A DNA stretch of 35,092 bases from Mycobacterium alsense. GTDB taxonomy: Bacteria; Actinomycetota; Actinomycetes; Mycobacteriales; Mycobacteriaceae. This document shows, piece after piece, positions 23,127 to 30,324 of the stretch (positions are counted from its first letter, which is position 1; each line of letters starts with the position of its first letter). A program made the position numbers and the translations under genes. The notes beneath the pieces were generated by a model. That model was not told the DNA's origin. It made no database searches and worked only from the letters and a program-made list of their open reading frames with translations. The stretch lies in the NCBI RefSeq assembly GCF_002086635.1, contig NZ_MVHD01000054.1:1-35092 (forward strand), written 5' to 3'.

Positions 23127-24668
23127 ATGGCGACCGGCACGCGGGTGGTCGAAACCACCTTCGGTCCCGTCCGGGGCACCGATCACGGCGACATCGCGGT
23201 GTGGAAAGGGATTCCGTACGCCGCCCCGCCCGTCGGCGACCTGCGCTTCCGGGTGCCCGAGCCGCCGGAGCGGTGGACCGGGGTCGCCGACGCCACCTCC
23301 TTCGGGCCCGCCTGCCCGCAACCGACGTTTCCCAACATGCCGCTCGATCTGTGCGCGGCGCAGGACGAAGACTGCCTGCGACTGAACGTCTGGGCGCCGG
23401 CGAGCGCCGCGCCCGGTGACGGCAAACCGGTGATGGTGTGGCTGCACGGCGGCGCCTACGTGCTGGGATCCGCCAGCCAGGCGCTCTACGACGGCCGCCG
23501 GCTGGCCGGTGCCGGGGTGGTCGTGGTGACGGTCAACTACCGGCTCGGCGCGCTGGGCTTCCTCGACCTGTCGTCGTTGGGCACCGCGCGGCACCGCTTC
23601 GACTCCAATATCGGGTTGCACGACGTGCTGGCGGCACTGCGCTGGGTGCGCGACAACATCGCCGCGTTCGGCGGGGATCCCCGCAGGGTCACGGTGTTCG
23701 GTGAATCCGCCGGCGCCGGGATCGTCACCACGCTGCTGGCAGTCCCGGCGGCCGAGGGCCTGTTCGCCGGCGCGATCGCCCAAAGTGCGCCGGCCACATC
23801 GGTTTACGACAGGGACCGGGCCCGTCGCGTCGCCGCGAGCTTCCTGGACAAGCTGGCCATCGCCCCGTCGGACGCCGACCGGCTGGTCGGCGCGCCGATC
23901 GCCGCGCTCGTGAAAGCGACCCAGCAGGTCTTCGACGAGGTCCCCGTCAGCAACCCCGGCACGCTCGCGTTCGTGCCGATCGTCGACGGCGACCTGCTGC
24001 AGGACTACCCGGTGAAGGTCGCCCAGGCCGGCCGCTCCCACCCCGTACCGCTGATCATCGGCACCAACAGGCGCGAGGCGGCGCTGTTCCGGCTGATGCG
24101 CTCGCCGCTGATGCCGATCACCCCGCGCGCGATCACGTCGATGTTCACCCAGATCGCGGCCGAACAGCCCGACCTGCGACTGCCCACCCAGGAGCAGATC
24201 GTGTCGGCCTATTCCCGAATGGGCCGCAGGGCAAGGGTTTTGCGCATCGCGACCGACGTCGGGTTCCGGATGCCCTCGGTGTGGCTGTCCGAGGGCCACA
24301 GCAGGGTGGCCCCGGTCTACCTGTACCGGTTCGACTACGCGACCCCGATGCTCAAGGCGCTGCTGGTCGGACCCGCGCACGCCACCGAATTGCCCTACGT
24401 CTGGGGCAATCTCGGGGCGCCGGGGGACCCCACGCTGCGGCTCGGCGGCGCCCGCACCGCCAGGGCCGTCTCGAAGAGGGTGCGCACCAGGTGGACCAAC
24501 TTCGCCACCGGCGGGGAACCCGTGGGCCTGGCCGGTGAGCCGGTCTGGACGCCCTACCGGAAATCCGATCGCGCCTGCCTGCTCATCGACAAGCGCGACA
24601 CCGTCAGCGGCTACGTCGACGCGCACATCCGCGCCGCGTGGGGCGATGAGATGGTGAGCTTCCGTTAG
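23127..24668 (+). CDS. Type-B carboxylesterase (para-nitrobenzyl esterase family), intact
   Basis: 513 residues, full length for the family. The oxyanion-hole segment HGGAY is at 107-111. The nucleophile Ser194 sits in FGESAGAG, the acid Glu317 in GTNRREA and the base His418 in GPAHATELPYVWGN. The N-terminal GPVRGTDHGDIAVWKGIPYAAPPVG is typical. No signal peptide is present. Broad ester hydrolysis is expected; the physiological substrate is unknown. M. tuberculosis, as I recall, has only two fragments of such a gene at this position (Rv1104 and Rv1105), so this is the undamaged form. Its stop codon directly abuts the stop of the convergent 3-beta-HSD gene, with no bases between. Confidence 0.93.
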   Translation: MATGTRVVETTFGPVRGTDHGDIAVWKGIPYAAPPVGDLRFRVPEPPERWTGVADATSFGPACPQPTFPNMPLDLCAAQDEDCLRLNVWAPASAAPGDGKPVMVWLHGGAYVLGSASQALYDGRRLAGAGVVVVTVNYRLGALGFLDLSSLGTARHRFDSNIGLHDVLAALRWVRDNIAAFGGDPRRVTVFGESAGAGIVTTLLAVPAAEGLFAGAIAQSAPATSVYDRDRARRVAASFLDKLAIAPSDADRLVGAPIAALVKATQQVFDEVPVSNPGTLAFVPIVDGDLLQDYPVKVAQAGRSHPVPLIIGTNRREAALFRLMRSPLMPITPRAITSMFTQIAAEQPDLRLPTQEQIVSAYSRMGRRARVLRIATDVGFRMPSVWLSEGHSRVAPVYLYRFDYATPMLKALLVGPAHATELPYVWGNLGAPGDPTLRLGGARTARAVSKRVRTRWTNFATGGEPVGLAGEPVWTPYRKSDRACLLIDKRDTVSGYVDAHIRAAWGDEMVSFR

Positions 24669-25769
24669 CTAGCCCGCGCCGCTGACCGCCTGATTGGCCT
24701 CGGGGGCCTCGCTTTTCATCTGCTGGAACAAGTCCACGTAATACGACACGCACTCCGACATCGCCTTCTCGGTGGTGAACAAGGGCTCGTAGCCGAGGTC
24801 GCGCCGCGCCTTGTCGATCGAGAAGTAGTTGTCCAGATAGAGCCGCTCGACGGCCAGCGGCTCCAGCAGTGGCGCCGGGATCCCGAACCGGAAATGCATG
24901 CGCTGCCAACCCGTCATCGCCGCGCGAACCAGCGGGCCGTTGACCCGGACGCGCGGCCAGTTCTCGCCGCACGCCTCGATCACCGGGCGCGCGAACTCGA
25001 ACATGTTGATCGGCTCGGCGTCGTTGATGAAGTACGCCTGGCCGGGCGCCGTCCCGCCGGGGACCAGGTGCTGGGCGGCCAGGATGAATCCATGTATCAG
25101 GTTGTGCACGTAGGAGTTATCCAGCCGGGCCGACTTGCGCCCGATCAGCACCTTGACGTGTCCGGCGATCACGCTTTCGAACAGCTTGCGGAACATCGTC
25201 TGGTCACCGCGGCCCCAGATCCCGCTGGGCCGGATCGCGCACGTCAGCATGTCGCCGACCCCGTTCTGCGCCAACACGAATCGCTCGGCGACCACCTTGG
25301 TCTCGGTGTAGAGATCGTTGAACCGGTCGGTGTAGGGCAGCGTCTCGTCGCCGCCGGCGATGTTCTGCCCGCCCATGACCACGCTGTTGGACGAGGTGTA
25401 GACGAACCGCTTCACCCCGGCCGCCTGCCCCGCGTGCACCAGGTTCTCGGTGCCGCCGACGTTGACGGCGAAGCTGCGCTGACGGTATTCGTCGGTCACC
25501 GACGCGCCGCCCATCAGCTCGATGATCGCGGCGGTGTGGAACACCGTGTCGATGCCGTCGACCGCCGCGGCGCAGACCGCCGCGTCGGTGATGTCGCCCT
25601 GGAGCACCTCGAGCTGGGGGTGTTCGGGCAGCGGCGAGGGGGCGCGGTCGAAGGAACGCACCCGGTGTCCGCGGTCGAGCAAGGTGGTCACCAGGTTGGC
25701 GCCGACGAACCCCGAGCCGCCGGTGACCAGGACGCGGCCGAGTTCGGTTGTCAGTGATGCATCACCCAT
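24669..25769 (-). CDS. 3-beta-hydroxysteroid dehydrogenase / cholesterol dehydrogenase
   Basis: 366 residues of the extended SDR family. The NAD-binding TGGSGFVG motif is at 16-23. The catalytic Ser126/Ser127 lie in YTSSNSV, and Tyr154 and Lys158 in LYTETK. The segments RPSGIWGRGDQTM and SYVHNLIHGFILAA are diagnostic of the 3-beta-HSD branch. It is orthologous to Rv1106c, which oxidises cholesterol to cholest-4-en-3-one, the first step of ring degradation. ATG 25769 is chosen because it matches the orthologue and follows a TATGCT box by 6 bases; the 36-residue extension upstream is not supported. A KstR-consensus operator sits against that box, so control by sterol availability is likely. Confidence 0.94.
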   Translation of the reverse strand: MGDASLTTELGRVLVTGGSGFVGANLVTTLLDRGHRVRSFDRAPSPLPEHPQLEVLQGDITDAAVCAAAVDGIDTVFHTAAIIELMGGASVTDEYRQRSFAVNVGGTENLVHAGQAAGVKRFVYTSSNSVVMGGQNIAGGDETLPYTDRFNDLYTETKVVAERFVLAQNGVGDMLTCAIRPSGIWGRGDQTMFRKLFESVIAGHVKVLIGRKSARLDNSYVHNLIHGFILAAQHLVPGGTAPGQAYFINDAEPINMFEFARPVIEACGENWPRVRVNGPLVRAAMTGWQRMHFRFGIPAPLLEPLAVERLYLDNYFSIDKARRDLGYEPLFTTEKAMSECVSYYVDLFQQMKSEAPEANQAVSGAG

Positions 25770-25775
25770 CCGGGA

Positions 25776-25781
25776 AGCATA
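25776..25781 (-). promoter_or_regulatory. Candidate -10 box for the 3-beta-HSD gene
   Basis: Read on the minus strand this is TATGCT, 6 bases before the ATG at 25769. It has the leaderless arrangement and lies immediately downstream of the KstR-like site. Confidence 0.55.
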
Positions 25782-25783
25782 AC

Positions 25784-25797
25784 TAAAACGTGTTCCA
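25784..25797. promoter_or_regulatory. Putative KstR operator
   Basis: TAAAACGTGTTCCA matches the published KstR consensus TNNAACNNGTTNNA at every fixed position. It lies two bases upstream of the -10 box of the 3-beta-HSD gene, where a bound TetR-type repressor would block RNA polymerase. Confidence 0.7.
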
Positions 25798-25842
25798 ATT
25801 TTGAGAGCCAATTTCGGGTGCGTTTCGCTGTGCGGCTTGCGG

Positions 25843-26088
25843 TCAGCCCTCCTCGGGCTCTCCCGCCGCCAGCGCATCCTCCACCCGCTGACGGGCGCCA
25901 GCTAAGTGCTCCTCGCATCGTTTTGCGAGTTGTTCGCCCCTTTCCCACAGTTTCAGCGACGCATCCAGGTCCAGCCCGCCCTGCTCCAACGCCCGCACGA
26001 CTTCGATCAGCTCGTCGCGGCAAGCTTCATAGCCGAGCTGACTAATGGGTGTAATCGAGGGGGCCTGTTCGTCGTCCCTAGCGGCCAT
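25843..26088 (-). CDS. xseB: Exodeoxyribonuclease VII small subunit
   Basis: 81 residues, the usual size. The two-helix core shows the family pattern GYEACRDELIEVVRALEQGGLDLDASLKLWERGEQLAKRCEEHL, written here only as the start GYEACRDEL and the block LKLWERGEQL. Several copies bind one XseA to form exonuclease VII, which degrades single-stranded DNA in both directions. It is orthologous to Rv1107c. Its start overlaps the xseA stop by 11 bases, so it is translationally coupled. It is followed by a 73-base gap containing the 3-beta-HSD control region. Confidence 0.94.
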   Translation of the reverse strand: MAARDDEQAPSITPISQLGYEACRDELIEVVRALEQGGLDLDASLKLWERGEQLAKRCEEHLAGARQRVEDALAAGEPEEG

Positions 26089-27328
26089 CGGTCGGTCCCT
26101 CGCTCACCGCCGCCACGGCGCCGTCGGCCACCCGCACCCGCAGCCGGGTGCCCGCCGGGGCGTCGCCGACGGAGCGCAACACCGCCGGGTTTCCGGCGTC
26201 GGGAATCGCCTGCACCACGGCGTAGCCGCGGGCCAGGGTGGCCGCGGGGCCCAGCGTGGCCAGCCGCGCGCCCAGGTGGCCGACGCGGTCGGTCTCCGCG
26301 GCGACCAGGCGCCGGATGTCGCGGCGCACCGCCGAGCGCGCGCGGTGGATTTCGTCGGCGCGCGCGGACAGCGCCGCCAGCGGTTCGGCCAGCACGGGTC
26401 GGCTGCGCAGCTGGGCCAGGTGGCGCTGCTCGCGGGACACCCAGCTGCGCAGCGCGTGGGCGCCGCGCCGGCGCAGGTCGACGATCAGCCGCTGCTCGGC
26501 GGCCGCGTCGGGCACGAGCTTCTTGGCGGCGTCGGTGGGCGTCGCGGCGCGCAGGTCGGCGACCAGGTCGCACAGCGGGTTGTCGGGTTCGTGGCCGACC
26601 GCGCTGACCACCGGCGTGCGGCACGCCGCGATCGCGCGGCACAGGGTCTCGTCGGAGAACGGCAGCAGGTCTTCGACGGTGCCGCCGCCGCGGGCCACCA
26701 CGATCACGTCGACCTCGCTGTCGCGGTCGAGCGCGCGCAGCGCCTCGACGATCTGCGCGACCGCGTTCGGCCCCTGCACCGCGGTGTTGCGCACGGCGAA
26801 ACGCACCCCGGGCCAGCGCGCGCCCGCCACCGTCGTCACGTCGCGCTCGGCGGCGCTCGCCCGGCCGGTGATCAGCCCGATCGTTTTGGGCAGGAAGGGG
26901 ATTGGGCGCTTGAGTCGCGGGTCGAACAGCCCCTCGGCATCCAGTAGTCGGCGCAGCCGGTCGATGCGTGCCAGCAGCTCACCGACGCCGACCGCGCGAA
27001 TCTCGCTGAGCCGCAACGAGAATGTGCCCCGGCCGGTGTAGAACGTCGGCTTGCCGCACACCACGACCTGGGTGCCTTCGGCGAGTTTCACCGGCGCGTT
27101 GGCCACCAGGTCGCGCGAGCACGTCACGGTCAGCGACATGTCGGCGGCCGGGTCGCGCAGCACCATGAACACGGTCTTGGCGTCGGGGCGCATCGTGATT
27201 TGCGCGAGCTGCCCCTCGACCCAGACGGTGCCCAGCCTGTCGATCCAGCCCGCGACGCGGATCGCCACCGCGCGCACCGGAAACGGGTTCTCGGCGGAGT
27301 TCGGTTCGGGATCGGCCGCTGGGGTCAC
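26078..27328 (-). CDS. xseA: Exodeoxyribonuclease VII large subunit
   Basis: 416 residues, close to Rv1108c. An N-terminal OB-fold domain (about 15-120, with WVEGQLAQI and GRGTFSLRLSEIR) binds single-stranded DNA. The catalytic domain contains TIGLITGRASAAERDV, VVARGGGTVEDLLPFSDE and SAVGHEPDNPLCDLVADLRA. An Arg-rich coiled-coil region and a C-terminal GYAVVQ segment complete the family layout. With XseB it forms exonuclease VII. The GTG start at 27328 overlaps the preceding gene's stop by four bases. The longer open frame to 28078 runs antisense through ispH and is not used. Confidence 0.95.
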   Translation of the reverse strand: MTPAADPEPNSAENPFPVRAVAIRVAGWIDRLGTVWVEGQLAQITMRPDAKTVFMVLRDPAADMSLTVTCSRDLVANAPVKLAEGTQVVVCGKPTFYTGRGTFSLRLSEIRAVGVGELLARIDRLRRLLDAEGLFDPRLKRPIPFLPKTIGLITGRASAAERDVTTVAGARWPGVRFAVRNTAVQGPNAVAQIVEALRALDRDSEVDVIVVARGGGTVEDLLPFSDETLCRAIAACRTPVVSAVGHEPDNPLCDLVADLRAATPTDAAKKLVPDAAAEQRLIVDLRRRGAHALRSWVSREQRHLAQLRSRPVLAEPLAALSARADEIHRARSAVRRDIRRLVAAETDRVGHLGARLATLGPAATLARGYAVVQAIPDAGNPAVLRSVGDAPAGTRLRVRVADGAVAAVSEGPTDGR

Positions 27329-27921
27329 TTCGCGTTCGCGCGGGTGATCCTGTTGGCGAGCAGCGTCTGGAACGGCGCGCGGGCCTTGGTGGCCTGCTCG
27401 TAGGCCAGCAGCTCCTCGAGCTCGTCGACGCTCAGCGACTGCAGCCGGGCCCGCAGCTGGGCCAGCGTCAGCGTGGCGTAGTCGAGTTCGGCCACGATCG
27501 CCGGTTGGGGCACCTTCTCGCCGGCGGACTTCTTCGACTGCTTGGCGGGCTTGGCCAGCGCGCCGGCGTCCTCGTGTGCGTCGGCGACCGAGTACAGCGC
27601 GAACCGCCCCTCCGCCCGGCGGTCGCCGTCGGCACCGTCGGGTAGCGCGGCACCGTTCGCCCCGTCGTCGATGGCCAGGTCCTCGTCGAAGGTGGCCCAC
27701 TCCGGTTTTTCGTCCTTGGGCGGAAAAATCGACTCCAGCGTGCTGTCGCCCTTGATCACCAACTCGGCCAGGCTCTGCTGAAAACGCATCACCACGTGCG
27801 CCGCCTGGCTGGCCAGGGTCATCGGGTACATCAGGATGGTCTTCGGCAGTTTGATCGTCTCCTCGACAGCGACTGTCGCCGCGCCGACCAGCAGCCGAAC
27901 TCCATACGGTGCAGAGGCCAT
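27325..27921 (-). CDS. Conserved mycobacterial protein (Rv1109c-like), possible lipid-droplet-associated family
   Basis: 198 residues, orthologous by position and sequence to Rv1109c. The N-terminal 55 residues are moderately hydrophobic and could associate with membrane or lipid surfaces (VRLLVGAATVAVEETIKL, then LMYPMTLASQAAHVVMRF). The middle is acidic and low-complexity. The C-terminal helical hairpin (LRARLQSLSVDELEELLAYE, APFQTLLANRI) resembles a motif seen in several actinobacterial proteins. I have a recollection that this family is labelled lipid-droplet-associated in some annotations, but I cannot confirm it. It heads the xseA-xseB operon. CAGTCT, 7 bases before the ATG, is a weak -10 candidate. 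Divergent from ispH across 89 bases. Confidence 0.85.
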   Translation of the reverse strand: MASAPYGVRLLVGAATVAVEETIKLPKTILMYPMTLASQAAHVVMRFQQSLAELVIKGDSTLESIFPPKDEKPEWATFDEDLAIDDGANGAALPDGADGDRRAEGRFALYSVADAHEDAGALAKPAKQSKKSAGEKVPQPAIVAELDYATLTLAQLRARLQSLSVDELEELLAYEQATKARAPFQTLLANRITRANAK

Positions 27922-27997
27922 GGGTCCAAGACTGCCTCAACCGGCGGCTAACTCCAAGCCGGCCCGCGCGAGTTGGCGGCGCCGGCCGGGCGGAACG

Positions 27998-28003
27998 TAC
28001 CCT
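27998..28003 (+). promoter_or_regulatory. Candidate -10 box for ispH
   Basis: TACCCT ends 7 bases before the ATG at 28011, with no Shine-Dalgarno sequence, as expected for a leaderless transcript. Confidence 0.5.
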
Positions 28004-28010
28004 GAGTGTC

Positions 28011-29009
28011 ATGCCGCCGACTGTCGACATGGGAATTCCCGGCGCATCAAGATCAGTAGCCGCCGACCCGGCCCGCAAGCGCGTGCTTTTGGCCGAGCCG
28101 CGTGGCTACTGCGCGGGTGTGGACCGGGCCGTCGAAACGGTGGAGCGCGCCCTGGAAAAGCACGGCGCCCCCGTCTACGTGCGACACGAGATCGTGCACA
28201 ACCGCCACGTGGTCGACACCCTGGAACGGGCCGGCGCGGTGTTCGTCCAGGAGACCGACGAGGTCCCCGAGGGGGCCATCGTGGTGTTTTCCGCGCACGG
28301 CGTCGCACCGTCGGTGCACGCCGCGGCCGCCGAGCGCAACCTGCACACCATCGACGCCACCTGCCCGTTGGTGACCAAGGTGCACAACGAGGCAAGGCGG
28401 TTCGCCCGCAACGACTACGACATCCTGCTCATCGGCCACGAGGGCCACGAGGAGGTCATCGGCACCGCCGGGGAGGCGCCCGAGCACGTGCAGCTGGTCG
28501 ACGGCGTCGCCGCCGTGGACCACGTGCGGGTCCGCGACGAGGACAAGGTGGTCTGGCTGTCACAGACCACGCTGTCGGTCGACGAGACGATGGAGATCGT
28601 CGAGCGGCTGCGGCAACGCTTCCCCAAGCTGCAGGACCCGCCCAGCGACGACATCTGTTATGCGACGCAGAACCGGCAGGTCGCGGTCAAGGCGATGGCG
28701 CCCGAGTGCGAGCTGGTCATCGTGGTCGGCTCGCGCAACTCGTCGAACTCGATGCGGTTGGTCGAGGTGGCGCTCGGCGGCGGCGCCGCGACCGCCCACC
28801 TGGTCGACTGGGCCGACGACATCGACCCGGCGTGGCTCGAGGGCGTCACGACGGTGGGCGTCACCTCGGGCGCGTCGGTCCCCGAGGTCCTGGTGCGCGG
28901 CGTGCTCGAGCGGCTCGCCGAATGCGGGTTCGACGTGGTGCAGCCGGTGACGACGGCCCAGGAGACGCTGGTGTTCGCGCTGCCCCGAGAGATCCGGTCG
29001 GCGCTCTAG
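28011..29009 (+). CDS. ispH: 4-hydroxy-3-methylbut-2-enyl diphosphate reductase
   Basis: 332 residues, orthologue of Rv1110 (LytB2). It catalyses the last step of the MEP pathway, reducing HMBPP to IPP and DMAPP. The three cysteines that hold the iron-sulfur cluster are Cys34 (PRGYCAGVDRAV), Cys118 (DATCPLVTKVH) and Cys216 (DDICYATQNRQ). Substrate-binding histidines are in HEIVHNRHV and HGVAPSVH, the proton-relay Glu in GHEGHEE, and the SRNSSNS segment binds diphosphate. ATG 28011 is chosen by orthologue length and the -10 box 7 bases upstream; the open frame extends further but lacks support. Products feed the Z-prenyl synthase found at 7600-8388. Confidence 0.97.
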   Translation: MPPTVDMGIPGASRSVAADPARKRVLLAEPRGYCAGVDRAVETVERALEKHGAPVYVRHEIVHNRHVVDTLERAGAVFVQETDEVPEGAIVVFSAHGVAPSVHAAAAERNLHTIDATCPLVTKVHNEARRFARNDYDILLIGHEGHEEVIGTAGEAPEHVQLVDGVAAVDHVRVRDEDKVVWLSQTTLSVDETMEIVERLRQRFPKLQDPPSDDICYATQNRQVAVKAMAPECELVIVVGSRNSSNSMRLVEVALGGGAATAHLVDWADDIDPAWLEGVTTVGVTSGASVPEVLVRGVLERLAECGFDVVQPVTTAQETLVFALPREIRSAL

Positions 29010-29017
29010 GTGCCCTC

Positions 29018-29077
29018 GCGAGCAGACGGAGAATCGCACGAAAATCGTGCCAGCAGTGCGATTCTGTGTCTTCTCGC
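29018..29077. repeat. 60-bp palindromic element, copy B; candidate bidirectional terminator
   Basis: The left arm 29018-29039 begins GCGAGCAGACGGAGAATCG and the right arm is 29056-29077. The 22-base arms pair at 19 of 22 positions around a 16-base loop. Total length, arm length and loop length equal those of copy A (1741-1800); the loop sequence differs. It fills the space between the ispH stop (29009) and the DUF6542 gene stop (29082). Confidence 0.85.
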
Positions 29078-29081
29078 CCCG

Positions 29082-30227
29082 TTAGCCCTCGTACTCCCAG
29101 GACTCGGCCGGGAAACCGCGCGGCGCCCGGGAACGGCCCCGGGGCTCGTCGCGCGGACCCGACCCGCGGTAGCGCACCTGGGAGATCGGGTGGTGCGTCG
29201 TGCCGGAGCCGTTCGCGCTGGGCGCGGGGCGGCGCCGCCGGGGCTCGTACGGAGCGTCATAGGGCCTGTCGTAGGGCCTGTCGTAGGGCCGGTCATACGG
29301 CCGTTCAAAGGGCCTTTCTAACTGGTCGTAGCTATCGAAGCGGCCGGTGCGCGGCGGCGGCCCGTCGTAGGGCCGGTCGTACGGATTGCGGCGGGTGCGA
29401 GGCTCGCGCCGGGTTTCGCGCGACCGCTGGCGAGGGTCGGGATCGCCCTGCGCCCTGGGGCGGCGGCGGGGCCTGGGAGCGTCGGCGGGGTCGGCGTCGC
29501 GGGCTCGGCGGCGCGGCGCACCGTCGTCGTCCAGCGGCGGGCGCGCGCGGCGGGCATGCGTCCGGCTGGTGCCCGCGGTGGACCTGCCGCCACGGGCACG
29601 TTCGGTCCGGGAACCGGACTTCCGGGAACGCTCGGTCGGGCGCGTCCGCTTCGTGCCGGCCGAGGGGCCCCCGTCGGCGTCGTCCTCGGGCGACGAAAAG
29701 CCCAGCAGCGCACTCAGTTTCGCCGCGACGCCACCGACGAACGACCGCGCACCCGTCGTCGCGCCGTCTTCGCCGGCGTCGGTGGCGGCCGCCGCGCGGG
29801 ATGACGCCCCGAAGTACCAGCGCACCAGGCCGAGCAGCAGCACGCCGCCGGCGGTGCCCAGCATCAGCGGGAAGCGCTCGATGAGCGGATAGCCGCAGTT
29901 GATCAGGAGGTCCTTGAGGTTGCCGATCTTGCGGCCGTGGAACATCCAGTAGGCGCCCGGCACGGCGGCGAACAGGATCAGCGGGGGCTGGATGATCGCG
30001 GTGAAGACGCCGTCCTGGCGCACCGCCAGCACCGCGGCCACGCAGCCGGCTATGTAGAAGCCCGCGAAGACGTGGGTGAGCTCCTTGTGGCCGGCGTCGA
30101 TCCCGTAGCCGACCGCGGTCGCGGTCACGGCCAAAAGCAGGGCTGCGTACCACGGCACGCCCGGGATGTTGGGGTGGATCGAGCGGTGGCCGGCCTCGAC
30201 CGCCGATCTTGCCCGCTCTGCTGACAC
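29082..30227 (-). CDS. DUF6542 membrane protein with Arg-rich repeat tail (Rv1111c-like)
   Basis: 381 residues. The first 145 contain four hydrophobic segments (VPWYAALLLAVTATAVGYG, FAGFYIAGCVAAVLAV, AIIQPPLILFAAVPGAYWM, MLGTAGGVLLLGLVRWY), matching the DUF6542 domain. The remaining 230 residues are highly charged, Arg/Pro-rich and surely disordered, with tandem RPYD units and an end at SWEYEG. It is orthologous by position to Rv1111c; the function is unknown. The tail is basic enough to bind nucleic acid or anionic lipid, but that is a guess. The start is GTG 30227, 6 bases after a TACGGT box. The gene converges on ispH across the palindromic element and diverges from ychF. Confidence 0.85.
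   Translation of the reverse strand: MSAERARSAVEAGHRSIHPNIPGVPWYAALLLAVTATAVGYGIDAGHKELTHVFAGFYIAGCVAAVLAVRQDGVFTAIIQPPLILFAAVPGAYWMFHGRKIGNLKDLLINCGYPLIERFPLMLGTAGGVLLLGLVRWYFGASSRAAAATDAGEDGATTGARSFVGGVAAKLSALLGFSSPEDDADGGPSAGTKRTRPTERSRKSGSRTERARGGRSTAGTSRTHARRARPPLDDDGAPRRRARDADPADAPRPRRRPRAQGDPDPRQRSRETRREPRTRRNPYDRPYDGPPPRTGRFDSYDQLERPFERPYDRPYDRPYDRPYDAPYEPRRRRPAPSANGSGTTHHPISQVRYRGSGPRDEPRGRSRAPRGFPAESWEYEG
29256..29315 (-). repeat. Five 12-bp tandem units encoding (RPYD)4 and RPFE
   Basis: Consecutive 12-base units start at 29256, 29268, 29280, 29292 and 29304. The first four encode RPYD and the fifth RPFE, inside the disordered tail of the DUF6542 protein. Degenerate units continue on the other side (APYEP). 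Copy number may vary between strains. Confidence 0.85.
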
Positions 30228-30233
30228 ATGTAG

Positions 30234-30239
30234 ACCGTA
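30234..30239 (-). promoter_or_regulatory. Candidate -10 box for the DUF6542 gene
   Basis: Read on the minus strand this is TACGGT, 6 bases before the GTG at 30227. It lies in the 97-base divergent region shared with ychF. Confidence 0.5.
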
Positions 30240-30324
30240 CCGGGAATGCGGCCAAACGCCGGTAAAGACCTCGTAGAGGCCGCGGGCGTGCCTCGCCCGC
30301 GGCGAGCTCTAGACTTGGGTCCCC

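Noticed and set aside
22125..24626. Long minus-strand open frame antisense to the hydrolase and esterase genes
   Set aside because: It is Arg/Gly/His/Gln-rich with no domain, and lies opposite genes with intact catalytic triads. High GC removes stop codons from antisense frames.
26078..28078. xseA frame extended to 28078
   Set aside because: The upstream 250 codons are antisense to ispH and overlap the Rv1109c-like gene; the GTG at 27328 gives the family N-terminus and a GTGA overlap.
27836..29884. Long plus-strand open frame of about 680 codons across ispH
   Set aside because: It is an out-of-frame shadow of ispH and of the minus-strand DUF6542 gene, Arg-rich and without motifs.
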